This document shows positions 17,301-26,085 of a stretch of DNA of 64,000 bases, piece after piece. Each line of letters opens with the position of its first letter. Position 1 is the first letter of the stretch. Under the pieces are notes generated by a model that did not search any database, was not told the origin of the DNA, and saw only the letters and a program-made list of their open reading frames with translations. A program made the position numbers and the translations under genes. This stretch comes from Pelagibacterium halotolerans B2 (GTDB taxonomy: Bacteria; Pseudomonadota; Alphaproteobacteria; Rhizobiales; Devosiaceae): assembly GCF_000230555.1 (NCBI RefSeq), contig NC_016078.1, positions 1,922,001 to 1,986,000 of the forward strand, in the 5' to 3' direction.

Positions 17301-18038
17301 CGTAAGGCTCGGCGCGCCCCCGGTTTCCAGCAACCCCTCGGCCGTCACCGAAAAGGCCCCGCTGGACGGTCGCACAAAGGCGCTGACCTGCATCTGACCC
17401 GCCGCATTCATCGCCGATGTCGAAACCCGCACGCCATAGCCAGCGCCGTCATGGACGGCCTGCCCCTGGAGGGCGAACGGCCCGCGAACGCCCGTCAGCG
17501 CCATGTCGCCGTTAAATCTCTCCGCCTGCCAGCTCTCCCCGCTGCGCAGATCGGTGAGCCGCACCACGCCATCGGTCAGCCGCGCATCGGCAATCGACAC
17601 ATTGGTGACGCTCGCCGATTGCGCCAGCGTGATCGGCGTCTGCAATTGCCCCTCTTCATCGATCACCAGATTGAGTTCGGGTTCGATCAACCGCAATTGG
17701 GTAACGGTGAACCTGTCACGCAGGAAATCCATGAGCGAAAGATCGGCCTCGACCAGCCGCGCCGATCCCACCGGTGCGTCGGCCGGCCCCAGCCGTGCAT
17801 TCTCGAAATGCATGCGCGGTTGCGGCAGCAGGGTAAAATCCATATCCCCCGCAATCTCGACCTCGACCCCCAGCGCCTCGGCCGCCATCTGTTCCATGCG
17901 CGGCTTGTAGGCGTTCCAGTCGATGAACCAGGGAACGACGAAGGCGCCCCCCAGCAACAGGATCGCGATCAATCCGATGGCGATGTAGATGCGATTGGCC
18001 AAGCCGTTGGCGTCCTTTCCCCGATTCAGCGGGAACAT
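14373..18038 (-). CDS. AsmA-like inner-membrane/periplasmic protein
   Basis: A 1221-residue protein with one N-terminal transmembrane helix (about residues 17-37, IYIAIGLIAILLLGGAFVVPW) followed by the AsmA start VPWFIDWNAYKPRMEQMAAEALG. The long middle consists of repeated strands, in keeping with the rod- or bridge-like AsmA/TamB/Mdm31 superfamily thought to move or organise phospholipids between the membranes. The C-terminus has an unusual charged coiled coil of Glu, Gln, Ala and Arg (about residues 1115-1185) and a short Pro/Ser tail. It is divergent from the chloride channel gene. Confidence 0.86.
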   Translation of the reverse strand: MFPLNRGKDANGLANRIYIAIGLIAILLLGGAFVVPWFIDWNAYKPRMEQMAAEALGVEVEIAGDMDFTLLPQPRMHFENARLGPADAPVGSARLVEADLSLMDFLRDRFTVTQLRLIEPELNLVIDEEGQLQTPITLAQSASVTNVSIADARLTDGVVRLTDLRSGESWQAERFNGDMALTGVRGPFALQGQAVHDGAGYGVRVSTSAMNAAGQMQVSAFVRPSSGAFSVTAEGLLETGGAPSLTGTLAYRQAAPADQGEAVVGGMTLESPLVADAERIELSEFVLLPDENQTATRLTGQARLSLGAEPAFEATVSGGVVALQPRAVTDEGTQPFEIVRLLRGMPEPLMPPLPGRVAMSINEFSVRGMAVRDVRLDATSDGDSWTIEEFSGRLSGDTTLKLTGQLGRAAGWPAFEGTLSMASPRLDALSLLWRRAGDDNPLFGMGGSLNGRLQLVNDRLRFSDGLLVLDETVHTVSGDMRFGDTPSLNVTAGLSALDGRQSTALLALLPPIDPAGAFGLSFPQGRLDLDVEAARLSGMALRELSLRSAWSAEGLELESLALGSYGGGGFEGAGRLSGTLAAPVIAGEGEMDIASNAPAIGLLAGEDNPLRQGLLGSLPAHVSVALEAPGREGVQSLRLEGRAGAADISGRLEMTGGITGLGRENLVVVLEAAAESGSALLDQLGLAPLIAGEDGAIASARLEGNPRGNMDAEFSLEGGGERIDFSGTLVLSDLSSIRGEGQTSFLFADGVALAELAEAQGIWFPGLEGQANIGFVGDQSVTLSDISAFAAERAITGTLSYAAQRDTAVVTGALGFDGLDIETVAAMLAGPAGVLNLSPGMWPDGPIDLGANQRATRGRIAITAPVLMAGEERLIEALAFDYTWGEEDVGLRGLFGEFGGGTIQLDATVCCTSALADKNLSGRLTLNGVAIDAALPDTPADVLGGTLTLGLQFQGSGDSYRAFAGSLNGEGSFSVEDLRIEGLSPDAFQAAANVDNLIEIEPEALEILVATALQSGPFESQDAGGLVRLIGGAARIANIAINGGDARLVGGGSLDVETAALEADWTLALTRVLAGNGLITETTGRIGVGIEGTLLAPERSLDLGPMVDAIQMRAYEIELDELEALRAEQEARQRAAAEEQARLMEEEARRQAELLLQEQQEEAERLRIEEQQRQLEELENQLLAPGQVSPEPEEEGAQNPSSSFLVLPPGSLELQSLSTGR

Positions 18039-18201
18039 TAGGCATATCCCCCCGCCGCGTCACGGTCATTCCAGTGCGATCGCCAAAAGTTTCAGTGTTT
18101 TCCGTCCGATGGCGGCGAAAATCGCCGATGCGGCACCTCTCCCTTGCGACAATGTCCCCACCGTCTTAAACCGGGCTGCACGCCCGAGCAGCGGAAATCC
18201 C

Positions 18202-19848
18202 ATGACGACGCCGATCAAGACGGCCAAGCAGATCTATTTCGTCACCCAGCGCTGGGTCCGCCCGCATCTTGCGAGCTTTTTCGCCCTGCAACAGCCCCGC
18301 CTCTGGCTCCTCGCCATCCTGCTCGGCCTGATCGGCGGCGCGCTCGGCATCGCCTTCCGCCTCGCCATCGGCTATGTCCAATGGATCTGGCTGGGCACCA
18401 CCAGCGAACAGGTCATCACCACGCTTGCAACGCTCCCCTGGTGGTGGCCGATGATCGGCCCCCTCGGCGGCGGCATCGTCGTCGGTGTCATCCTTTATTT
18501 CTGGCGCCCGCTGGGCCGCGCCGGCGGGGTCGCAGACGTCATCGAAGCACGCGTGCGCGAATCTTCGTCCCTCACCTTCCGCGGCGCCACTGTCGCCACG
18601 CTGGTCACCGCCATCACGCTCGGTTCGGGCGGCAGCGGCGGGCGGGAAGGCCCCATCGTCTATTACGCCGCCGCCGCGTCGAAACTGGGTTTCCGCATCT
18701 TCCGCCTGCCCGCCGCCGCGCGCCGCATCGCCCTGGCCTGCGGTGTGGCCGCAGCAATTTCCTCCTCGTTCAACGCACCGATTGCCGGGGTGTTGTTCGC
18801 CCATGAGGTGATCCTGGGCCATTTCGCCATGAGTGCCTTCGTACCCCTGGTCATCGCCTCAGTCGTCGCCGCCATCATCTCGCGCCTGTGGTTCGGCGAG
18901 GCGCCCGCCTTCGTCATTGATCCCGGTGCCATCACCATTTCGTCCTATCTCGAAATCCCCGCTTTCGCCCTTCTGGGCCTCGTCTGCGCCGCCGTCGCAA
19001 TCCTGTTCCAGACAGCATTGATCGGTGGCGACTGGCTGTCCAAGCGCTCGGGCATCCCCGTCTGGGTTCGCCCGGCCATCGGTGGATTGCTGGTCGGGCT
19101 GATCGCCCTCGCCTTCCCCCATGTGCTGGGGGTCGGCTATGAAGCCACCGACATGGCGCTGGCCGGCTCGCTCGACCTCTGGCTCATGCTGGCCCTGATC
19201 GTTGCAAAGACCGTCGCGACCACCATAACGCTCTCCTCGCGCGCCGGCGGCGGCGTCTTTTCGCCTTGCCTCTATCTCGGCGCCATGACCGGCGGCGCTT
19301 TCGGCATCATCGCCACTTCGGTCTTCCCCGATGTCGCCTCCTCGGTCGGGCTTTACGCCCTGATCGGCATGGGCGCCGTCGCCGCAGCCGTGCTCGGCGC
19401 GCCGATCTCCACCGCCGTCATGATTTTCGAGTTGACCGGCGGGTTTGCCTTTTTCTCCATCGCCCTGCTGCTCGCCGTCGGCATCGCCACGGGCCTGTGC
19501 CAGGCCGTCATGGGCCGGTCCTATTTCCATTGGCAGCTCTATACGCGCGGCATCATGCTCGAAGAAGGCCCGCACAAACACGCCGCCCAGTTCATCCGCG
19601 TCCGCGATTTTCTGCGCCCCCTCCCCGAAGGCGAAGACAACAGCTTCGACATCGCCTCGGGCGCCCCCTGGCTGCGCCCCACCGAAACCCTCGAATCCGC
19701 CCTCAAGGCCTTCGACGCCAGCGAGGTCTCCCACCTCCCCGTCATCGAAACCAGGACCAATGCCATCATCGGCCACGCCCACCACGTCGACGCCCTTTCG
19801 AGCTTCAACAAGGCCCTGGTGGCCCATTCGCGCGAAGAGCACAGTTAA
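18202..19848 (+). CDS. CLC-type chloride channel or Cl-/H+ antiporter with CBS domain
   Basis: A 548-residue membrane protein of the CLC family. The selectivity signature GSGGSGGREGP is at 141-151, with the gating glutamate at about 149. A later conserved loop, GGGVFSPCLYLGAMTGG, is also present. About ten hydrophobic helices span residues 30-470. The C-terminal 90 or so residues (LRPTETLESALKAFDASEVSHLPVIE) resemble a single CBS motif. The ATG at 18202 starts just before the first amphipathic helix; longer in-frame extensions run into the divergent AsmA-like promoter region and were rejected. Confidence 0.9.
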   Translation: MTTPIKTAKQIYFVTQRWVRPHLASFFALQQPRLWLLAILLGLIGGALGIAFRLAIGYVQWIWLGTTSEQVITTLATLPWWWPMIGPLGGGIVVGVILYFWRPLGRAGGVADVIEARVRESSSLTFRGATVATLVTAITLGSGGSGGREGPIVYYAAAASKLGFRIFRLPAAARRIALACGVAAAISSSFNAPIAGVLFAHEVILGHFAMSAFVPLVIASVVAAIISRLWFGEAPAFVIDPGAITISSYLEIPAFALLGLVCAAVAILFQTALIGGDWLSKRSGIPVWVRPAIGGLLVGLIALAFPHVLGVGYEATDMALAGSLDLWLMLALIVAKTVATTITLSSRAGGGVFSPCLYLGAMTGGAFGIIATSVFPDVASSVGLYALIGMGAVAAAVLGAPISTAVMIFELTGGFAFFSIALLLAVGIATGLCQAVMGRSYFHWQLYTRGIMLEEGPHKHAAQFIRVRDFLRPLPEGEDNSFDIASGAPWLRPTETLESALKAFDASEVSHLPVIETRTNAIIGHAHHVDALSSFNKALVAHSREEHS

Positions 19849-19964
19849 GCACAGCCGCCAACCGCAGTTTGTCCTCGGCCGAGTTCTGGGATTGGCCGCT
19901 TTCGGATCGACGCGATCGCGATAGATCCTGGGATTGGTCAGATCAAAACTGCACTCTTGACAGA

Positions 19965-19982
19965 CTACCTACTGATAGGTAG
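19965..19982. promoter_or_regulatory. palindromic operator before the TetR gene
   Basis: CTACCTA and TAGGTAG form perfect seven-base arms around the four-base centre CTGA, 9 bases before the tetR-like ATG. A closely related 18-base site lies before the next gene at 20609. A repressor bound here would block its own gene. Confidence 0.75.
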
Positions 19983-19991
19983 ACAACAATT

Positions 19992-20570
19992 ATGACAAAA
20001 CTCTCCTCCACCGCCGCAGACATTCTTGATTGCACCCGGACCCTGATCATGGCGGGGGGATACAATGGATTCAGCTATGCTGACATTGCCGAAGTGGTTG
20101 GCATTCGCAAGGCAAGCATTCATCATCATTTTCCAAGCAAGGTTGACCTCGTCCGCTCGCTGGTCCTCCATTATCGCGAAGACGCACGAAGCGGTTTCGC
20201 GGCATTGGAAAAGTCCTCCCCGGACCCTCGCCGTCAATTGTCGCAGTATCTTGGCTATTGGCAGACTTGCCTGTCAGACGGAACAGCACCGATCTGCATC
20301 TGCGCACTTCTGGCAAGCGAGTTGCCAAAACTCCCTCCCGAAATCGCTACTGAGGTACGCCTTCACTTTGAAACCTTGTCGCAATGGCTGTGTTCGGCGC
20401 TCGCACGCGGCGCCGAGCAAGGCGTTTTCCGGCTTTCAAACACCCCCTCGAAAGAAGCGGAGGTCTTTATGGCAACCGTCCATGGCGGGATGTTGTCGGC
20501 GCGCGTCAGTGGCGATCCAAAGCTGTTTGGCATGATTGCCACAGCCTTGCTGGACCATCTTTCCAGATGA
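19992..20570 (+). CDS. TetR/AcrR family transcriptional regulator
   Basis: A 192-residue regulator. The N-terminal helix-turn-helix (GGYNGFSYADIAEVVGIRKASIHHHFPSKVDLV, about residues 22-54) is typical of TetR repressors. The C-terminal ligand domain has a cysteine-containing stretch (APICICALLASEL) seen in several AcrR-like members. It probably represses itself and the DUF308 membrane gene 60 bases downstream through the matching operators at 19965 and 20609. The pair has visibly lower GC and different codon use from its neighbours, which suggests transfer. Confidence 0.88.
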   Translation: MTKLSSTAADILDCTRTLIMAGGYNGFSYADIAEVVGIRKASIHHHFPSKVDLVRSLVLHYREDARSGFAALEKSSPDPRRQLSQYLGYWQTCLSDGTAPICICALLASELPKLPPEIATEVRLHFETLSQWLCSALARGAEQGVFRLSNTPSKEAEVFMATVHGGMLSARVSGDPKLFGMIATALLDHLSR

Positions 20571-20608
20571 CCTGAAACCTCCATCGGCCTGTTGAATTTA
20601 CTCCAAAC

Positions 20609-20626
20609 CTACCAACTAGTAGATAG
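20609..20626. promoter_or_regulatory. second TetR-type operator, before the DUF308 gene
   Basis: The 18-base site CTACCAACTAGTAGATAG ends four bases before the ATG of the membrane gene. It agrees with the 19965 palindrome at 14 of 18 positions and is itself an imperfect palindrome (five of seven arm positions). This supports control of both genes by the same regulator. Confidence 0.6.
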
Positions 20627-20630
20627 AACA

Positions 20631-21206
20631 ATGACCCCACAATCCCAAATGACTCTCGATTTCCCCCCACAGCGCTGGCTCAAAACTTACTATGCCAGCC
20701 GAGCGGCCTTTTCTTTGATCTGGGCCGCCTCCTTACTGACCATCGGACAGCAGATCCCCCTGCTTGGCGCCGCATTGCTGGTTCTTTATCCGGCCTGGGA
20801 TGCCGCAGCCAATTATCTCGACGCGGCTCAAAGCGGTGGCTTGAAAAGGAATCGCACTCAGGCCCTCAACCTCCTTGTAAGTATCGTTGCAGCCGTAGCG
20901 ATCCTGGCGGCTCTCCAGGTCAGCTCGGGTGCCGTCCTCGCCGTGTTCGGAACTTGGGCCATCCTGTCGGGCTTGCTTCAACTCGGAACGGCAATCCGAC
21001 GCTGGAAGTCTTCCGGTGCCCAATGGGCAATGACCCTCAGCGGCGGGCAATCGGCGCTGGCTGGAGCATTTTTCATCCTCCAGGCGCAACAGGACGTTCC
21101 AGCACTGGCGCAGGTCGTTGCCGGATACGCTGTGTTCGGCGCAATATTCTTCCTGGCATCTGCCGCTTCCCTGTTTTTTGTGAAGAAAACGGCCAAGGCG
21201 GCCTGA
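20631..21206 (+). CDS. DUF308-like multi-pass membrane protein
   Basis: A 191-residue protein with six hydrophobic segments and short loops. The overall layout resembles the HdeD/DUF308 family of acid- or stress-related membrane proteins, but the match is by appearance only. The ATG at 20631 directly follows a TetR-type operator; an earlier in-frame ATG at 20592 would place that operator inside the coding region. It is most likely the target of the upstream TetR regulator. The gene ends shortly before a bidirectional terminator. Confidence 0.7.
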   Translation: MTPQSQMTLDFPPQRWLKTYYASRAAFSLIWAASLLTIGQQIPLLGAALLVLYPAWDAAANYLDAAQSGGLKRNRTQALNLLVSIVAAVAILAALQVSSGAVLAVFGTWAILSGLLQLGTAIRRWKSSGAQWAMTLSGGQSALAGAFFILQAQQDVPALAQVVAGYAVFGAIFFLASAASLFFVKKTAKAA

Positions 21207-21214
21207 CTGCGAAA

Positions 21215-21244
21215 AAGGGGCCGAACCCTACGGCCCGGCCCCTT
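21215..21244. terminator. bidirectional terminator between convergent genes
   Basis: A nine-bp stem, AAGGGGCCG with its complement, spans a 12-base loop. The minus-strand reading ends in a run of T, so it fits best as the terminator of the phytase-like gene, and it should also stop the DUF308 transcript. Confidence 0.8.
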
Positions 21245-21266
21245 CACCACCTTCTGACCCGAAGGC

Positions 21267-23450
21267 TTATTCCACGGCCCCGATCGACCAGAAATTGGTC
21301 TCGCCCGAGCTGTCGTCCACGCCGTCATTGTCGGTCACGACCCAGCCGATGCCGTCCGCATCGATGGCAAAGCCTTCGACCTTGTCGAGCACATAGCCGT
21401 TGAGCGCTTGAAGGTCGGGAATGAAATCGCGGACTTCTTCCTTGCTGACCACCGGCAATTCGCCGCCGATCTCGGCACCGACCAGTTCGGAAACCGGCAC
21501 GCGGTAGAGTTTTTTAAGCTGCGCGTTTGCCGCGATCTGGTTGTCGCGTTCGACGATATAGGCGTAATCGCCATGGATGGTGATTTCCGAGAGACCCACC
21601 CAGGCGCCTTCAGCCGGCGTTTCCAGCGGATAGTGCACGGCACCCCACTCGCCCGTGGAGGGCTCGTAGGAAACCAGCTTGGTCATACCCGCTTCGTCAT
21701 CGCCCCATTCGCGCTGAATGGCGATCCAGAGCACCATGTCCTCGCCAGTCCCCACCGAGCTCACGCCTTCCGAACCGAAGCGGATTTCATTGGCCAGCAG
21801 CGAGTCGGGGAACGACACTTCCTCGACGATCGCACCCTCGGCATCCACCCGATAAAGCATATGCGGAATGTCGCGGTCGGTCCGGCCTTCAGAAGCGAGC
21901 CAGAACCCGCCTTCACCGTCGAGCGTGATGCCTTCGAGGTCCAGCGCTTCGGCTGCTTCACCATCGCGGGTGACAAGCGTTGCCTCGGTAATCATCGCCG
22001 GGGTCTGCGTCGCATCGATCGTATAGATGGTCGGCATGATCGAAAGATAGCTGTCATTGACCGCATAGAGCATGCCCGCTTCGTCGGCATCGGCAACCAG
22101 ACCCGAAAGCGCAACCCAACCGATCGGGGTGCCATCGTCGTTTATAGCCGACATGATCTGGGGATAATCGGGCGCATCGACGTCCTCATACGCAAAGATC
22201 ATGACGTGCGAACCGGCAAGCCCGTCTTCACGCAGGTCTTCTTCATTGGCCGTCGCGATGATGTTGCGCTCGGGGATCGCCACGGCGCTTTCCGGCCCCA
22301 TGCCCGAGGGGATGGACTGGATATATTCGGGTTCACCGTCGGTGGTGCGGTAGATGGCGATCAGCGAGGACCGCTCCTGCATGACAAAGATCAGCGTGTC
22401 ATCGCCGAATGTCGCCACTTCCATGCCTTCGGGTTCGATGCCCTTGTTGTCCGAGCGCCCTTCGGGATAGTGCCCCAGGCTCGCGGTCACATATTCCATG
22501 GACACGCCGGATTCGTATACTTCCGAGCCATCCTTGTTATAGATGGTAAAACCGCGCGACCCGCCATTGTAGTCGCCCTCGTTCGAGGCAACGAAATGGT
22601 CGGCGTCGATCCATTTGACGGCGTCCGGCTCCCGCAGGCGCGCATCCTGGCTCCCGGTGAACGAGAGCACGCCGTCGTCTTCGGTGTCGATGCCCGCCAG
22701 ATCGGTCGATCCTGCCGAAAAATGATTGATCACCTCGCCCGAATTGCCGTCGATAATCACGAAGTGGTTGTTCTCCTGCATGGAGACGACCAGTTCGTTG
22801 TTCTCGTTGAAATCGGTGAACTCGGGCTCGGGATCGCTCGGCGCGATGTCGGCCAGGCCGGTCACGTCGACTTCGATCATCGAGTCACAATCGAGCCCTT
22901 GATCGCTGGTCGAAAACAGCGTCACGTTCCCGGCGGGAAGCTGCGGGATTTCCCCGTCATTGAGGTCTTCGTCGCGCTCGTTCTCGATCGCCACGGCCAA
23001 AAGCGTGCCGTCGGGCGATTTGGCAACGGAGTCGGGCTGGCCCGAAACCTCGCAGGTCGCAACGATTTCCTTGCTGGCCATGTCGATGACGGCGACGTGG
23101 CCCGAAGGCGCCACGAAGCTCTCCGAAGTGTTGACCCCGGCAAAGGCGTACTCGCCAATCACGACGACCGAAGTCGGCTCACCGTCCATGGCGACGTATC
23201 CGGCAGCGACAGGAGCGGCCGGATCGGTGATGTCGACGAACCCGATCCCACCACCGGGGCTGTCGGAATAGACCAGCGTCATCCCGTCTTCCGAGGCCGA
23301 TATGATTTCCGAGGATGTCACTTCGGCATCGGGCGCATTTTCTGCGACCGGAAAGCTGGCGATACGGTTGAAGAACGCTGCCTGCGCCGGCATGGCCGCG
23401 CTGGCGAGCAGCCCGGCAGCGAGTGCCGCGAGTAAAGTCGATTTGGTCAT
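21267..23450 (-). CDS. secreted beta-propeller and phytase-like esterase protein
   Basis: A 727-residue exported protein with a signal peptide ending at about residue 24 (ASAAMPAQA). Residues 25-400 look like a YVTN/choice-of-anchor beta-propeller (repeats such as SGHVAVIDMASKEIVATCEVSGQPDSV and GNVTLFST). Residues 400-727 match the 'esterase-like activity of phytase' domain, with LDLEGITLDGEGGFWLASEGR and KVEGFAIDADGIGWVVTDNDG. Members bind calcium through acidic loops and may act on phosphate esters; no substrate is certain. A GGGGA site precedes the ATG. It is divergent from the UvrD-like helicase. Confidence 0.83.
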   Translation of the reverse strand: MTKSTLLAALAAGLLASAAMPAQAAFFNRIASFPVAENAPDAEVTSSEIISASEDGMTLVYSDSPGGGIGFVDITDPAAPVAAGYVAMDGEPTSVVVIGEYAFAGVNTSESFVAPSGHVAVIDMASKEIVATCEVSGQPDSVAKSPDGTLLAVAIENERDEDLNDGEIPQLPAGNVTLFSTSDQGLDCDSMIEVDVTGLADIAPSDPEPEFTDFNENNELVVSMQENNHFVIIDGNSGEVINHFSAGSTDLAGIDTEDDGVLSFTGSQDARLREPDAVKWIDADHFVASNEGDYNGGSRGFTIYNKDGSEVYESGVSMEYVTASLGHYPEGRSDNKGIEPEGMEVATFGDDTLIFVMQERSSLIAIYRTTDGEPEYIQSIPSGMGPESAVAIPERNIIATANEEDLREDGLAGSHVMIFAYEDVDAPDYPQIMSAINDDGTPIGWVALSGLVADADEAGMLYAVNDSYLSIMPTIYTIDATQTPAMITEATLVTRDGEAAEALDLEGITLDGEGGFWLASEGRTDRDIPHMLYRVDAEGAIVEEVSFPDSLLANEIRFGSEGVSSVGTGEDMVLWIAIQREWGDDEAGMTKLVSYEPSTGEWGAVHYPLETPAEGAWVGLSEITIHGDYAYIVERDNQIAANAQLKKLYRVPVSELVGAEIGGELPVVSKEEVRDFIPDLQALNGYVLDKVEGFAIDADGIGWVVTDNDGVDDSSGETNFWSIGAVE

Positions 23451-23602
23451 TGCAATCCCCTGATGCGTGAAAATCACGCCGGGGTGATAGGCCCGCTCGA
23501 CAACACTTCTGTGACAGCGGCAAACTGGCCTGTGCATATACTTTTGCCGTCATCGGACCTATATACTGCGCAGGAGAACAAAAAGAGATTCGTCAAGCCC
23601 GT

Positions 23603-25927
23603 ATGTCAGCCGCCCCGCCCCATCGTCCGCAAGGCCCCATCACCTCCCAGTTCGCCGCACGCGAGCCGGCTTACCTTGCCGGCCTCAACGCCGAACAGCG
23701 CGAGGCGGTGGAAACCACCGAAGGCCCCCTCCTCGTCCTCGCCGGCGCCGGCACTGGAAAAACCCGCGTCCTGACCACCCGCATCGCTCACATCCTTGCC
23801 ACGCGAAAGGCCCGTGGCAACCAGATCCTCGCCGTGACCTTCACCAACAAGGCCGCCCGCGAGATGAAGGAGCGCATCGGCAAGCTGGTCGGCGCATCGG
23901 TCGAGGGCATGCCATGGCTCGGCACCTTCCACTCCATCGGCGCCCGCCTGCTCCGCCGCCACGCCGAACTGGTCGGCCTGCGCCCCGATTTCACGATTTT
24001 GGACACCGACGACCAGATTCGCCTCATTAAGCAATTGCTCGCCGCCGAAAACATCGACGAAAAGCGCTGGCCGGCCCGTCAGTTCGCTTCCATGATGGAT
24101 GGCTGGAAAAACCGTGGCCTGCTCCCCAAGGACATCTCCCCCGCCGACGCCGGGTTCTTTGCCAATGGCAAGGGCCAGAAGATCTACAAGGATTATCAGG
24201 CGCGGCTGAAAACATTGAACGCCGCTGATTTCGGCGATCTTCTCCTCGAAGGCATTCGCCTGTTCAAGGAAAACCCCGAAGTCCTCGCCCAATATCACGA
24301 CCGCTTCCGCTACATGCTGGTCGACGAATACCAGGATTCCAACACCGCCCAATATATGTGGCTCCGCCTCCTCGCCCAGTCCCGCGATGGAGTGAACAGC
24401 TCGAACATCTGTGTCGTCGGCGATGACGACCAGTCGATCTATGGCTGGCGCGGCGCCGAGGTCGACAACATCCTGCGCTTCGAAAAGGATTTCCCCGGCG
24501 CAAAGATCATCAAGCTCGAGCGCAATTACCGCTCGACCTCAAACATCCTCTCCGCCGCCTCGCACCTGATCGCCAACAATGAGTCCCGCCTGGGCAAGAC
24601 GCTCCAGACCGATGTTGGCGAAGAAGGTGAGAAACTCTCGGTAACCTCAGTCTGGGACTCGGAAGAAGAGGCCCGCCAGATCGGCGAGGAGATCGAACAA
24701 TACCAGCGTCAGGGCGATCCGCTCGACGATATGGCCATCCTCGTGCGCGCCTCGTTCCAGATGCGCGAATTCGAAGAACGCTTCATCACGTTAGGGCTGA
24801 ACTACCGCGTCATCGGCGGCCCGCGCTTTTACGAGCGCAAGGAAATCCGCGACGCGCTGGCCTATTTGCGCATCGTCGCCCAGCCCGCCGACGATCTCGC
24901 CCTCGAACGCATCGTCAACGTCCCCAAGCGCGGGCTTGGCGATGCCACCCTGCAGATCGTCCACGACACCGCCCGCGCCGCCCAAATCCCGCTGCTGGCC
25001 GCCATCCGCGAGTTGATCGAGACCGAGGAATTAAAGCCAAAACAGCGCTCGACCTTCCGCGAACTGGTCCGCCAGATCGACGATTGGGCCGACCGACTGC
25101 GCATCATTCCCCATCACGAACTGGCCGAACAGATTCTCGATGAATCCGGCTACACCGGCATGTGGCAGAACGACAAATCCGCCGACGCCCCCGGCCGGCT
25201 GGAAAACCTGAAAGAACTCATCCGCTCCATGGAGGAGTTCGAAAATCTCGGCGGCTTTCTCGAACACATCGCGCTGGTCATGGACCGCGATTCCGGCGAA
25301 GGCGGCGATGCGGTTTCGATCATGACCCTGCACTCGGCCAAGGGCCTCGAATTCAACACCGTCTTTCTCCCCGGCTGGGAAGAAGGCCTGTTCCCCCACC
25401 AGCGCGCCCTCGACGAATCCGGCCTCGCCGGCCTCGAGGAAGAACGGCGCCTCGCCTATGTCGGCATCACCCGCGCCCGAAAGCGCTGCCGCATTTCCCT
25501 GGCCCAGAACCGCCGCATCCACGGGCTCTGGCAATCCGCCATCCCCTCGCGCTTCCTCGACGAACTCCCCGCCCAGGTCGTCGAAGTCACAGATACCGGC
25601 TCCTCATATGGCGGCTACACCTATGGCGGCCGCGCCACCACCCGGTTCGATAACCGCGACCCCTTCGAAAGCGTCTATGAAACCCCCGGCTGGCAGCGCG
25701 CCCAGCGCCAGCAATCGGCCCGCAAGGGCCCCGGCCCTGTCACCATAGACGGCGACCTCGTCGCCCGCTCCTCGGGCCCCTCGGCCGCCTATGGCGTGGG
25801 CGAACGCGTCTTCCATTTGAAATTCGGCTACGGCACCGTCACCGCCGCCGAAGGCAACAAGCTCTCGATCGATTTCGAAAAGGCCGGGCCGAAAAAGGTG
25901 TTGGATAGTTTCGTGAAGCGGGGGTGA
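23603..25927 (+). CDS. ATP-dependent DNA helicase, UvrD/PcrA type
   Basis: A 774-residue superfamily 1A 3'-5' helicase. It shows motif I AGAGTGKT at 47-54, motif II VDEYQDSN, motif III GDDDQSIYGWRGA, motif IV FPGAKIIKLERNYRST, motif V MTLHSAKGLEF and motif VI YVGITRARKR. The C-terminal FHLKFGYGTVTAAEGNKLSIDF resembles the Tudor-like domain by which UvrD/PcrA contact RNA polymerase. It is probably the nucleotide-excision and mismatch-repair helicase or a PcrA paralogue; which one cannot be decided here. The stop codon is part of a long hairpin. Confidence 0.92.
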   Translation: MSAAPPHRPQGPITSQFAAREPAYLAGLNAEQREAVETTEGPLLVLAGAGTGKTRVLTTRIAHILATRKARGNQILAVTFTNKAAREMKERIGKLVGASVEGMPWLGTFHSIGARLLRRHAELVGLRPDFTILDTDDQIRLIKQLLAAENIDEKRWPARQFASMMDGWKNRGLLPKDISPADAGFFANGKGQKIYKDYQARLKTLNAADFGDLLLEGIRLFKENPEVLAQYHDRFRYMLVDEYQDSNTAQYMWLRLLAQSRDGVNSSNICVVGDDDQSIYGWRGAEVDNILRFEKDFPGAKIIKLERNYRSTSNILSAASHLIANNESRLGKTLQTDVGEEGEKLSVTSVWDSEEEARQIGEEIEQYQRQGDPLDDMAILVRASFQMREFEERFITLGLNYRVIGGPRFYERKEIRDALAYLRIVAQPADDLALERIVNVPKRGLGDATLQIVHDTARAAQIPLLAAIRELIETEELKPKQRSTFRELVRQIDDWADRLRIIPHHELAEQILDESGYTGMWQNDKSADAPGRLENLKELIRSMEEFENLGGFLEHIALVMDRDSGEGGDAVSIMTLHSAKGLEFNTVFLPGWEEGLFPHQRALDESGLAGLEEERRLAYVGITRARKRCRISLAQNRRIHGLWQSAIPSRFLDELPAQVVEVTDTGSSYGGYTYGGRATTRFDNRDPFESVYETPGWQRAQRQQSARKGPGPVTIDGDLVARSSGPSAAYGVGERVFHLKFGYGTVTAAEGNKLSIDFEKAGPKKVLDSFVKRG

Positions 25928-25954
25928 TTGCCTTGCCGCGCGGCAATCACCCCC
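25920..25954 (+). terminator. hairpin overlapping the helicase stop codon
   Basis: Thirteen-base arms, GGGGGTGATTGCC and its exact complement, enclose a nine-base loop, and the TGA stop lies in the left arm. No T run follows, so it may protect the 3' end or act as a weak terminator. Confidence 0.5.
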
Positions 25955-26085
25955 GTCCGCTTCCTCACCGCCTCAGCCAATTGTGGCGACACCACGATTT
26001 CTCTTTGACATCGATCAACACGCGGAACCGCCGGGCCACGCAAAGTGTTTTGTCTGCATACACTTCAGCCCAGCGGAGCGCCCCC

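Noticed and set aside
21408..23435. A 675-codon open frame opposite the phytase-like gene
   Set aside because: It mirrors the codons of the real gene in high-GC DNA. It lacks any domain, and the opposite strand has a signal peptide, ribosome site, terminator and recognisable family.
23500..23517. A Pho box before the phytase-like gene
   Set aside because: Only one half (CTGTCAC on the minus strand) resembles the CTGTCAT repeat; the second half agrees at about four of seven positions, which is too weak to list as a site.
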